Shown here in pieces: positions 50,831 through 57,731 of a stretch of DNA of 57,731 nt (within the stretch, counting starts at the first letter, position 1; every line of letters starts with the position of its first letter). The notes beneath the pieces are model-generated. The model saw only the letters and a program-made list of their open reading frames with translations, ran no database searches and was not told the origin of the DNA. Origin of the DNA: Companilactobacillus mindensis DSM 14500 (GTDB taxonomy: Bacteria > Bacillota > Bacilli > Lactobacillales > Lactobacillaceae); contig NZ_AZEZ01000032.1 in NCBI RefSeq assembly GCF_001434275.1, positions 1 to 57,731 of the forward strand, read 5' to 3'. A program made the position numbers and the translations under genes.

Positions 50831-51748
50831 ATGCTTTGGAAAAAAATAACGGTCGCAGTTCCCAATGATTTCGACCAAGAAATTATTTCTGACATTTTTA
50901 TGCGTGTTGGCGCTCAAGGAACTGAGCTTGTCGATGATGAAAATGATAATGTAAAAACAAAGATCAATTCTTACTTTGATGAGAATAATTATGACGAAAA
51001 AATTCTAAATGATTTAAAACAACAATTGAAGGCCTTGCCCAAATTTGGCTTTGACATCACTGGCGTTGAAGTTTCAGTCAGTGAAATGGATGATAGCAGC
51101 TGGGAAAATGAATGGAAGCAATATTACCACCCAGTCAAAATTAGTCGCTATCTAACGGTCGTACCTAATTGGGTCGACTACCAGCCTAAATATGCCGATG
51201 AACATATTATTGTCATGGACCCAGGTAAATCTTTTGGTACTGGTACACATCCAACAACTTATTCATGTATGCAAGCGTTGGAATTGATCCTAGGCGACGC
51301 TGAATCGATGTACGATGTTGGAACTGGCTCAGGAATCCTTTCGATCCAAGCTCGTCAACTCGGTGTAAAGGATATCAAAGCTTATGACCTTGATCCTGAA
51401 GCGGTCAGAGCTGCCAAAGAGAATATTCAGTTGAACCCAGGCTGTGAAGATATTGAAGTCTTTGAAAATTCATTGTTGGATGGCGTTGAGGGCAAAGTTG
51501 ATGTTATTGTGGCTAATATTTTGCAAGATATTATTCAACAATTCATTCCTGATATTGACCGTCATTTGAATAAGAACGGTTTTGTCGTCTTATCTGGTAT
51601 TATCAATGAAAAAGAAGCATTGATCACTGAAAAAATGGCTGGAATCGGTTTTGTAGTTTTGGAAGCCTTCCATTTGAAAGGTTGGTCAACGTTGATCTGT
51701 AGAAGAAAAGAAGAGTACGAGGCGGAAGATGGAGCAATACTTCGTTAA
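50831..51748 (+). CDS. prmA: Ribosomal protein L11 methyltransferase
   Basis: 305 aa. An N-terminal L11-recognition domain (to about 110, with MDDSSWENEWKQYYHPVKI) and a SAM domain: MDPGKSFGTGTHPTTYSCMQALE, then DVGTGSGILSIQA as motif I near 160 and VIVANILQDII as the NPPF-like region. It trimethylates ribosomal protein L11. It overlaps rsmE by 20 bp in the conserved prmA-rsmE pair. Confidence 0.96.
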   Translation: MLWKKITVAVPNDFDQEIISDIFMRVGAQGTELVDDENDNVKTKINSYFDENNYDEKILNDLKQQLKALPKFGFDITGVEVSVSEMDDSSWENEWKQYYHPVKISRYLTVVPNWVDYQPKYADEHIIVMDPGKSFGTGTHPTTYSCMQALELILGDAESMYDVGTGSGILSIQARQLGVKDIKAYDLDPEAVRAAKENIQLNPGCEDIEVFENSLLDGVEGKVDVIVANILQDIIQQFIPDIDRHLNKNGFVVLSGIINEKEALITEKMAGIGFVVLEAFHLKGWSTLICRRKEEYEAEDGAILR

Positions 51749-52478
51749 AGAGACAATTAATAGTAATAAGTTTCAAATAGTAGATCCAGAAACTATCAAG
51801 CATGTGGCTAAAGTAATGCGCCATAAATCTGGTGATGTGATCTCTCTAGTTGATCCAACTGAAAATTTATTCATGGCGACAATCGATTCCATTGATCCTG
51901 ATAGTAAATTCATTGCAGTCGACGTTGAAAAATCAACTAAGAATAGTACAGAAATGCCGATCGACGTGACGATTGCATGTTCTTTATCCAAAAAGGACAA
52001 GATCGAATGGATCACGCAGAAGTCGACGGAATTGGGCGCTAAACGAATCATTTTCTTTGATTCAAGATATTCGATCATGAATTGGAAACCTAACGTCGTT
52101 GAAAAGAAATTGGCTCGGTTGCAAGAAATTGCTAAAAATGCGGCTCAACAGTCAAAGCGACGTATCATTCCAGAAGTCATTTATGTCGATAAATTGAAAG
52201 ATTTAGTTCAATATAAAGCTGAAGCTAACTTGGTAGCTTATGAAGAGTCGGCTAAACAAGGCGAGATCAGTCGTTTAGCTCAGACTCTAAATGAAATGCC
52301 TAAATCAGTCATCTGTGCTTTTGGACCAGAAGGTGGCTTTGCCCCAGAAGAAATCGACTTTTTGAATCAAGCGGACTTTTTATCAGTCGGTTTGGGACCA
52401 AGAATTATGCGAGCAGAAACAGCACCCATGTATTTCCTATCAGTGCTATCATATAAGTACGAACTAACTGTAAAATGA
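51729..52478 (+). CDS. rsmE: 16S rRNA (uracil1498-N3)-methyltransferase
   Basis: 249 aa SPOUT-class enzyme. An N-terminal PUA-like domain (KHVAKVMRHKSGDVISLVDP) and a C-terminal knot with VICAFGPEGGFAPEEI near 195 and LSVGLGPRIMRAETAP, the SAM-binding motifs of RsmE. GGCGGAAG before the ATG is inside prmA, so the genes are translationally linked. Confidence 0.96.
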   Translation: MEQYFVKETINSNKFQIVDPETIKHVAKVMRHKSGDVISLVDPTENLFMATIDSIDPDSKFIAVDVEKSTKNSTEMPIDVTIACSLSKKDKIEWITQKSTELGAKRIIFFDSRYSIMNWKPNVVEKKLARLQEIAKNAAQQSKRRIIPEVIYVDKLKDLVQYKAEANLVAYEESAKQGEISRLAQTLNEMPKSVICAFGPEGGFAPEEIDFLNQADFLSVGLGPRIMRAETAPMYFLSVLSYKYELTVK

Positions 52479-52488
52479 GGAACAGATC

Positions 52489-52827
52489 GTGAAAAATATT
52501 TGGAAAAATGTTGAAAAGTCGAAGACGACTTACATTGCTTTAATCTCAATCTTATTGGTATTCGTAATGCCAATTTTATTTAATCTCTTTCATTTAGGAA
52601 GAACCAATCGAATTATTTGGTTGTTCTTCATTATTAATATTTTCTTTGCTGGCTTCATTGGCTGGTTTACGAGAAAATATCAGTTGTCGTTTTATAATCT
52701 AGTGATATTTCCAGTGATCTTTGTGATCAGCGTATTAGTGAAGTATGGTCGCTATGGTTATTTTCTTGCTGGAATATACTTAGTTTTGAGTATTCTAATA
52801 TATTTCTTATTTGAAAAAGAAAAGTAA
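52489..52827 (+). CDS. Small integral membrane protein
   Basis: 112 aa from GTG 52489 behind GAGGAAC, 10 bp after rsmE. Four hydrophobic segments (about 14-34, 41-58, 67-84, 88-107) separated by short basic loops. Not recognised. Third gene of the prmA-rsmE operon. Confidence 0.75.
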   Translation: MKNIWKNVEKSKTTYIALISILLVFVMPILFNLFHLGRTNRIIWLFFIINIFFAGFIGWFTRKYQLSFYNLVIFPVIFVISVLVKYGRYGYFLAGIYLVLSILIYFLFEKEK

Positions 52828-52895
52828 TTGTGTTTTTGTGATTAAATAAGCATAATGATATGTAAAGTAAAGCACTCGTTGAGTGCTTTTTATTG
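52828..52895 (+). promoter_or_regulatory. relA promoter followed by terminator-like hairpin
   Basis: -35 TTGTGT (52828-52833), 17-bp spacer, -10 CATAAT (52851-52856). A hairpin AAAGCACTC-GTT-GAGTGCTTT with T-run (52869-52892) begins about six bases after the expected start site. It may end the upstream operon, yet relA has no room for a promoter behind it. Confidence 0.5.
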
Positions 52896-52913
52896 TAACG
52901 GGGTGAATATTTT

Positions 52914-55142
52914 ATGAAGAAAATTAAAGATTATACGCCAGAAGAAGTCCTAGATATTTGCCGGGACTACATGAATGAGGAACACGTGGAATTTGTCAAT
53001 AAGTCTTACAACTTTGCGGCCTATGTTCACAAAGAACAAAAGCGTGCTACTGGTGAACCATACATTATTCACCCAACTCAAGTAGCTGAGATTTTGGCAT
53101 CCTTGCACATGGACCCTTACACAGTCGCTGCGGGTTATTTACACGATGTAGTCGAAGATACCAATATCACTCTAGGGGATGTGCGTGAGCTCTTTGGCGA
53201 CCAAATGGCAACGATCGTTGACGGCGTAACTAAGATCAGCAAGTACAAGTATAATTCTCACCAAGAATTGTTGGCTGAAAATCACCGTAAGATGCTCTTA
53301 GCAACTGCTAAGGACTTGCGGGTCATTATGGTAAAATTAGCTGACCGTTTGCACAATATGCGAACTCTAAAGGCTTTGCGTCCAGACAAACAACGTCGAA
53401 TTGCCAATGAAACTTTGGAAATCTACGCTCCACTAGCTGATCGTTTGGGTATCAGTAAGATCAAATGGGAACTAGAAGACCTATCCTTGCACTATATCAA
53501 TCCTCAACAATACTATCGAATCGTTCATTTGATGAATAGTAAACGTGATCAACGTGAAGCTTATATCGCTGAAGCGATTGATTATATTAAGACCAGCGTC
53601 GACGCTTTAGGCATCAAATACGATATCTATGGCCGTCCTAAACACATTTATTCTATCTATAAAAAAATGCGTGACAAACACAAGCAATTCTCTGAATTGT
53701 ATGATTTGTTAGCTATCCGGATCGTAGTCAATTCCGTCAAAGATTGTTACGCCGTTTTAGGTTCGATCCACTCCAAGTGGAAGCCAATCCCTGGTCGTTT
53801 TAAGGATTACATTGCCGTACCTAAGGCCAATGGTTATCAATCATTGCACACGACGATCATTGGACCAGGAGGCCAACCACTAGAGGTTCAAATCAGAACC
53901 TTTGCCATGCATCAAGTGGCTGAATATGGTGTGGCTGCTCACTGGGCTTACAAGGAAGGTAACTTTGAAGGCGTTCACTTAGACAACGATGAACAAAAAA
54001 TCGATGTCTTCCGTGAAATCCTAGAATTGCAGGAGAACTCTGACAATGCGGCGGACTTTATGAAGTCAGTCAAAGGCGAGATCTTTAACGATCGAGTTTA
54101 CGTCTTTACACCTGAAGGCGAAGTCATTGAACTACCTAAGGGTGCTGTCACTTTGGATTTTGCCTATCAAGTTCACACTGAGGTCGGAAACCACTCTGTT
54201 GGTGCCAAAGTCAGTGGCAGAATGGTGCCATTGAATTATCAGTTGAAGAATGGCGACATTGTTGAAATGTTGACGAATTCTAATTCTGAACCAAGTCGTG
54301 ACTGGGTCAACGTCGTTTATACAGCCCGAGCTCGCAACAAGATCAAACGTTACTTCAGAACTAAAGACCGTGAGGAGAATATCGTTCTCGGCCGTGAATC
54401 GATCGAAAACGAATTGAAGAACCGTTCCCTTTCTAGTAAGAAATATCTTGATAAGAAACACTTGGAATTGGCTATGAAGATCTTCAATTACACTGATCCT
54501 GATGAATTATTCAATGCGGTCGGTTATGGAGAACTTTCACCGATCAACGTGGTTCACAAGTTAGTCAGTGAAGATCCTGAACGTAAAAAAGAAGCCGAAA
54601 AGAAGGAACTTGAAGAGCAAGTTATCACTGCGACCGATGACAAGACACCGGTTCAAGTTGACAGTCCTAAGTTAAAGAAGGAACGTAACAATGCCAACAG
54701 CAGTATTTCTGTTCAAGGAATCGACAATTTGTTGATCCGTTTAGCTAAGTGCTGTAACCCAATTCCTGGCGACAAGATCGTCGGTTACATCACCAAGGGC
54801 CGTGGCTTGACGATTCACCGAGCTGATTGTCCTAACGTTCAAAGCGACGAAGCTAAACAAAGATTTATTGATGTCAACTGGGACAACGTTACTAAAGAGA
54901 AGCGCTACACAGCTGATTTGGACGTTTATGCCTTCAACCGCAATGGCTTGATCAACGAAGTATTACAAGTAATAAATTCTAATACCAATACGCTCAACAA
55001 TGTGATCGGCCGTTTGGATAAAGATAAATTGGCTATCATTCATGTAAGTATTGGTGTCAATAACAAGGAACACTTGGATAATATTATTTCTAAACTGAAG
55101 AATATCCCGAATGTTTACGAAATCAAGAGGACGGTAGCTTAG
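52914..55142 (+). CDS. relA: RelA/SpoT family (p)ppGpp synthetase/hydrolase
   Basis: 742 aa long RSH enzyme. HD hydrolase domain with HPTQVAEIL near 52 and HDVVEDT near 77; synthetase domain with GRPKHIYSIYKKM near 240 and YQSLHTTIIGPGGQPLEVQIRT; TGS domain from about 395 (YVFTPEGEVIELPKGAVTLDFAY); a zinc-finger-like segment CCNPIPGDKIVGYIT ... HRADCPN near 617-642; and a C-terminal ACT domain. It sets the stringent response. The dtd gene starts right at its stop codon. Confidence 0.97.
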   Translation: MKKIKDYTPEEVLDICRDYMNEEHVEFVNKSYNFAAYVHKEQKRATGEPYIIHPTQVAEILASLHMDPYTVAAGYLHDVVEDTNITLGDVRELFGDQMATIVDGVTKISKYKYNSHQELLAENHRKMLLATAKDLRVIMVKLADRLHNMRTLKALRPDKQRRIANETLEIYAPLADRLGISKIKWELEDLSLHYINPQQYYRIVHLMNSKRDQREAYIAEAIDYIKTSVDALGIKYDIYGRPKHIYSIYKKMRDKHKQFSELYDLLAIRIVVNSVKDCYAVLGSIHSKWKPIPGRFKDYIAVPKANGYQSLHTTIIGPGGQPLEVQIRTFAMHQVAEYGVAAHWAYKEGNFEGVHLDNDEQKIDVFREILELQENSDNAADFMKSVKGEIFNDRVYVFTPEGEVIELPKGAVTLDFAYQVHTEVGNHSVGAKVSGRMVPLNYQLKNGDIVEMLTNSNSEPSRDWVNVVYTARARNKIKRYFRTKDREENIVLGRESIENELKNRSLSSKKYLDKKHLELAMKIFNYTDPDELFNAVGYGELSPINVVHKLVSEDPERKKEAEKKELEEQVITATDDKTPVQVDSPKLKKERNNANSSISVQGIDNLLIRLAKCCNPIPGDKIVGYITKGRGLTIHRADCPNVQSDEAKQRFIDVNWDNVTKEKRYTADLDVYAFNRNGLINEVLQVINSNTNTLNNVIGRLDKDKLAIIHVSIGVNNKEHLDNIISKLKNIPNVYEIKRTVA

Positions 55143-55580
55143 ATGAAAGTTGTTATTCAACGAGTGTCGAAAGCTAAAGTTACCGTAGATGACAAAATCC
55201 TTGGTCAAATCGATCAGGGATTTTGTTTGCTAGTAGCTTTTGCTGACGAAGATACAGATGAAACTTTGGAATACATGGCTCGGAAAGTGGCTAATATGCG
55301 CGTCTTTTCTGATGCCGATGATAAGATGAACTTATCGATCAAAGATATTGATGGAGAAATTCTATCAATTTCTCAATTTACATTGTATGCTGATACTAAG
55401 CATGGCAATCGACCTAGTTTTACTGGAGCAGGAGACTTTAAGACATCCAGCCAAAAGTACGACCGCTTCAACCAGGCTTTGCGTGCTTATGATTTGAATG
55501 TTGAAACTGGCGAATTTGGTGCCGACATGCAAGTGTCATTGACCAATGATGGACCAGTAACTATTTTGATGGAGCGTTGA
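55143..55580 (+). CDS. dtd: D-aminoacyl-tRNA deacylase
   Basis: 145 aa, full length. Starts [16 protein letters not shown]; catalytic motif [17 protein letters not shown] near 78-94 and the GxPVTI-like [10 protein letters not shown] at the end. It hydrolyses D-amino acids from tRNA. The ATG abuts the relA stop, and its 3' end touches the next gene: the usual relA-dtd pair of Firmicutes. Confidence 0.97.
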   Translation: MKVVIQRVSKAKVTVDDKILGQIDQGFCLLVAFADEDTDETLEYMARKVANMRVFSDADDKMNLSIKDIDGEILSISQFTLYADTKHGNRPSFTGAGDFKTSSQKYDRFNQALRAYDLNVETGEFGADMQVSLTNDGPVTILMER

Positions 55581-55582
55581 TA

Positions 55583-56206
55583 ATGGAAAGTATTGTATGG
55601 GATTTCGATGATACGATTGCAAATAGTTATCCAGGGATCGTTTCAGCTACGCAAAAGTCTCTTAGAGAGAATTTTGATATTAGTTTATCGAAGGATACTA
55701 TTTTTAAAGAATCTAAAAAAAACTCAGTTAGAAAATTTGTAACAGATCTATTAAAAGATGAAGATGATACACAAAAAGCAGTCGATATTTTTTATAAAGC
55801 CTACTTTCGTTATGAAAAGGACTTTCACGACAAAATTACTTTGATCCCACATATTGAAGATGTCTTAAAGTATTATGATGAAAAGCATGCGATGCAATTC
55901 ATCATTACGCATCGAGACAATTCGATCTATGATTTAGCTGAATCGTTAGGGATCGAACACTATTTCAAGGAAATAATTAGTGTTTCCAATGGTTTCAAGC
56001 GTAAACCTGATCCTGACATGTTGAATTATTTGATGAATAAATACGACATCCAAAAAGAAGACCTTTGGGTCATTGGGGATCGGCAGATCGACGTCGATTT
56101 TGGGCATAACGTAGGTGCAAAGACGATCTTGTTGAATGCTAATGAAGTCGATTTTGACTATGATCACAAAGTCAGCGACTTACTTGAGATCGAAAAAATA
56201 ATTTAA
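55583..56206 (+). CDS. HAD-superfamily hydrolase (phosphoglycolate phosphatase-like)
   Basis: 207 aa from ATG 55583. HAD motif I VWDFDDTIANS (Asp nucleophile), motif II FIITHRDNSI with Thr, motif III Lys in GFKRKPDPDM, and motif IV VIGDRQIDVDFGHNVG. A helical cap lies between I and II. Substrate is a small phosphorylated metabolite, not predictable. It is in the relA-dtd operon, two bases after dtd. Confidence 0.92.
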   Translation: MESIVWDFDDTIANSYPGIVSATQKSLRENFDISLSKDTIFKESKKNSVRKFVTDLLKDEDDTQKAVDIFYKAYFRYEKDFHDKITLIPHIEDVLKYYDEKHAMQFIITHRDNSIYDLAESLGIEHYFKEIISVSNGFKRKPDPDMLNYLMNKYDIQKEDLWVIGDRQIDVDFGHNVGAKTILLNANEVDFDYDHKVSDLLEIEKII

Positions 56207-56218
56207 TTAGGTAAAATA

Positions 56219-56614
56219 ATGGATAACAAACTAGAAAAACTAACTTACGATCAAATCGTGGCGATTCATTTGGCTATCAATGACAGTGAAGAAATAACTT
56301 TCAGTGAAAAACGCTTAGCTAGTAACGTTGAGTTCTTGAATCAATTTGACCAACTGAATGTTTATTTGACGCATTTGTTCTGTACGATCATCAGTGATGA
56401 TATTTTTGAAAAGTACAACACTCAGACAGCTATTGCTGCAATGGATTTCTTCTTGCGTCGCAATGGGTACTGTTTGGATTTGACTAACGAGACTGATAAA
56501 GAGACGATTCTTGGCCTTGTCAAAACAATCGATGAGAGTCGGGAACTTAAAAAAACAGAGTTGAATTATATTCAGTCGCGTTTGGCTGATTGTGTTCATC
56601 CATATAACGAGTAA
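56219..56614 (+). CDS. Hypothetical protein (131 aa)
   Basis: All-helical, acidic soluble protein (KLEKLTYDQIVAIHLAIND; TQTAIAAMDFFLRRNGYCLDL). The layout recalls Fic/Doc-like toxins' helical start (DQIVAIHLAI), but the HPFxxGN active motif is absent, so I make no functional claim. It follows the HAD gene by 12 bp and ends at a terminator. Confidence 0.72.
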   Translation: MDNKLEKLTYDQIVAIHLAINDSEEITFSEKRLASNVEFLNQFDQLNVYLTHLFCTIISDDIFEKYNTQTAIAAMDFFLRRNGYCLDLTNETDKETILGLVKTIDESRELKKTELNYIQSRLADCVHPYNE

Positions 56615-56650
56615 AAAAAGACCTCAACGGCAGACGTTGGGGTTTTGTTT
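56613..56650 (+). terminator. Terminator after relA operon
   Basis: Stem AAGACCTCAACG / CGTTGGGGTTTT with G-T pairs and T-run. Confidence 0.85.
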
Positions 56651-56666
56651 TGCAATAGGAGTTAAT

Positions 56667-57527
56667 ATGAAATATAAATTAGTGAAACAAGTTCGAGATG
56701 ATGAAGTGCTTCGCCAGAGTTTTATTGACTTGGCAAGAGCAACTTTTGATTTATCGTTTGAACAGTGGTACCAAAAGGGCTTTTGGTCGGATGATTATAT
56801 TCCTTATTGTTTGGTAGATGACAACAAAGTTATTGCCAATGTTTCGGTCAATCGAATGAAGATGGTTTTAGATGGTCAGATCAAGCACTATATACAGTTA
56901 GGCACAGTCATGACGGCTGAAAACTATCAACATCAAGGTTTAGCTAAATATTTAATGGAAACGGTCCTCAATGATTTTGCTGATCGAAGCGATGGCATTT
57001 ATTTATTCGCGAATGAGACTGTCTTAGACTTTTACCCTAAGTTTGGCTTCCAAAAAGCTCGACAGTATCAAACTACGCTGCCAATACGTCCTCAGACCGG
57101 TGATTTTAGAAAATTGAATATGGACCAAACGGTTGATCAAAAAATACTTCAACAAAAGTATCAAGCCGGTAACCCATATGCTAAATTATCTTTTATTGAT
57201 AATTACGGATTATTGATGTTTTACTGTGATAATTTCATGCGCGATTGTGTGTATTATTCGAAAAAACGTGACGTAGTAGTTGTGGCGATTCAAAATAAAA
57301 ATAACTTGGAATGTCTCGATATTTTTGGTCAAAGAACAGCCCAATTGCCAGAAATTTTGAATGAATTAGCCAGTGCGACTACGATAAGTTGTCATTTGGG
57401 CTTTTCAACGCCAGGCAATCAGCCATTAAATGAATTTAGAACTGATGAAACGCTGTTCATTCATAATAACGGTGAAAACATTTTTGATGATCAGCAACTC
57501 ATGTTTCCTTTGTTATCGCATGCATAA
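56667..57527 (+). CDS. GNAT family N-acetyltransferase
   Basis: 286 aa from ATG 56667, right behind TAGGAG; the longer frame overlaps the terminator. The N-terminal GNAT domain has motif A LGTVMTAENYQHQGLAKYLMETVL near 85-108 (Gln-His-x-Gly-x-Ala) and YPKFGFQKARQYQT as motif B. The C-terminal half (about 150-286) is an extra domain seen in Eis-like proteins but shorter. Acceptor unknown. Confidence 0.85.
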   Translation: MKYKLVKQVRDDEVLRQSFIDLARATFDLSFEQWYQKGFWSDDYIPYCLVDDNKVIANVSVNRMKMVLDGQIKHYIQLGTVMTAENYQHQGLAKYLMETVLNDFADRSDGIYLFANETVLDFYPKFGFQKARQYQTTLPIRPQTGDFRKLNMDQTVDQKILQQKYQAGNPYAKLSFIDNYGLLMFYCDNFMRDCVYYSKKRDVVVVAIQNKNNLECLDIFGQRTAQLPEILNELASATTISCHLGFSTPGNQPLNEFRTDETLFIHNNGENIFDDQQLMFPLLSHA

Positions 57528-57537
57528 ACAAAACGAT

Positions 57538-57640
57538 AGAGAGTGAAACAAGCCGCTTAGATTCCGAGCAACTACCTAGTCTCAGAAATTTGGCTTGTGT
57601 AACTCGTTTTAGAGAGAGCAACAAACCGCTTAGATTCTGA
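57538..57640. repeat. Two near-direct repeat units in terminal intergenic region
   Basis: A 30-bp unit, AGAGAG...CCGCTTAGATTC.GA, occurs at 57538-57567 and 57611-57640 with 26 of 30 positions equal. ACAAGCC and GGCTTGT bracket 57548-57598, so a hairpin is possible. Confidence 0.8.
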
Positions 57641-57674
57641 ATATTAGCGTAAAAAGACTTCTGATTCAATATTG

Positions 57675-57715
57675 CGGTTCTTTTTCAAGTTTGGTTGTTC
57701 ACTGCCGTCTTCCAT
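57675..57715. repeat. Dispersed intergenic repeat, copy 2 (inverted relative to copy 1)
   Basis: Inverse complement of 48171-48211 with two mismatches. The element continues to the window end, so its true limit is not visible. Confidence 0.9.
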
Positions 57716-57731
57716 GAAATTCTGGTGGACG

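Noticed and set aside
56219-56614. Doc/Fic-type toxin
   Set aside because: Only the first helix is suggestive; the HPFxxGN catalytic motif is missing.
1-57731. CRISPR array, prophage, rRNA or tRNA genes
   Set aside because: No regularly spaced repeats with spacers, no phage structural genes and no cloverleaf or rRNA sequence recognised on either strand.

Overview
The window reads as chromosomal DNA of a low-GC Gram-positive lactic acid bacterium of the Lactobacillaceae, most likely near Companilactobacillus (inference from AT-rich codon use, AGGAGG-type ribosome sites, frequent TTG/GTG starts, an LPQAG sortase-anchored protein, and the prmA-rsmE-relA-dtd block). I see no rRNA, tRNA, CRISPR array, complete insertion sequence or prophage.

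Region by region. (1) 1-3600: a heterodimeric multidrug ABC exporter behind a leader-peptide/terminator attenuator; its second subunit is broken by an internal deletion. (2) 3600-6650: an oxidoreductase, a MerR regulator, an MFS exporter and a second MerR regulator, with two MerR-type promoters (19-bp spacer with a dyad). (3) 6650-8000: an RsgA-type GTPase behind an elaborate leader with short upstream ORFs, a terminator and mutually exclusive stems. (4) 8000-18600: small regulators and redox enzymes: an XRE gene, two SDR/O-acetyltransferase pairs, a RibD-like reductase with its MerR regulator, RpiR and TetR regulators, NmrA-like proteins and a DMT exporter. (5) 18700-21800: tex, a YdeI-like protein and a small membrane protein. 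(6) 21930-28377: a four-gene operon with the layout of a Wadjet/MksBEFG (JetABCD) anti-plasmid SMC system. (7) 28500-30130: an LPQAG cell-wall adhesin. (8) 30250-38340: regulator-target modules (TetR/TauE, MarR/ABC-2 exporter), a DUF6933-like protein, and a TetR gene overlapping a divergent EF4/LepA paralogue. (9) 38600-46600: a higBA toxin-antitoxin pair, a methyltransferase, a lone UvrD-type helicase, an ABC-2 exporter with its own TetR, an aldo-keto reductase and an AI-2E transporter remnant. (10) 46650-50770: an M20 peptidase, YbaK, and several very small proteins. (11) 50830-57530: a housekeeping block prmA-rsmE-membrane protein, then relA-dtd-HAD-hypothetical-GNAT. The window ends in an intergenic repeat, part of which recurs inverted at 48171-48211.

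The common theme is many small stress or detoxification modules, each an effector next to its own regulator with a recognisable operator. Two effectors (the ABC exporter and the RsgA paralogue) appear to be controlled by ribosome-sensing leaders instead. The best candidates for undescribed biology are the rsgA-paralogue leader, the TetR-controlled EF4 paralogue, and the compact JetD of the Wadjet-like operon.
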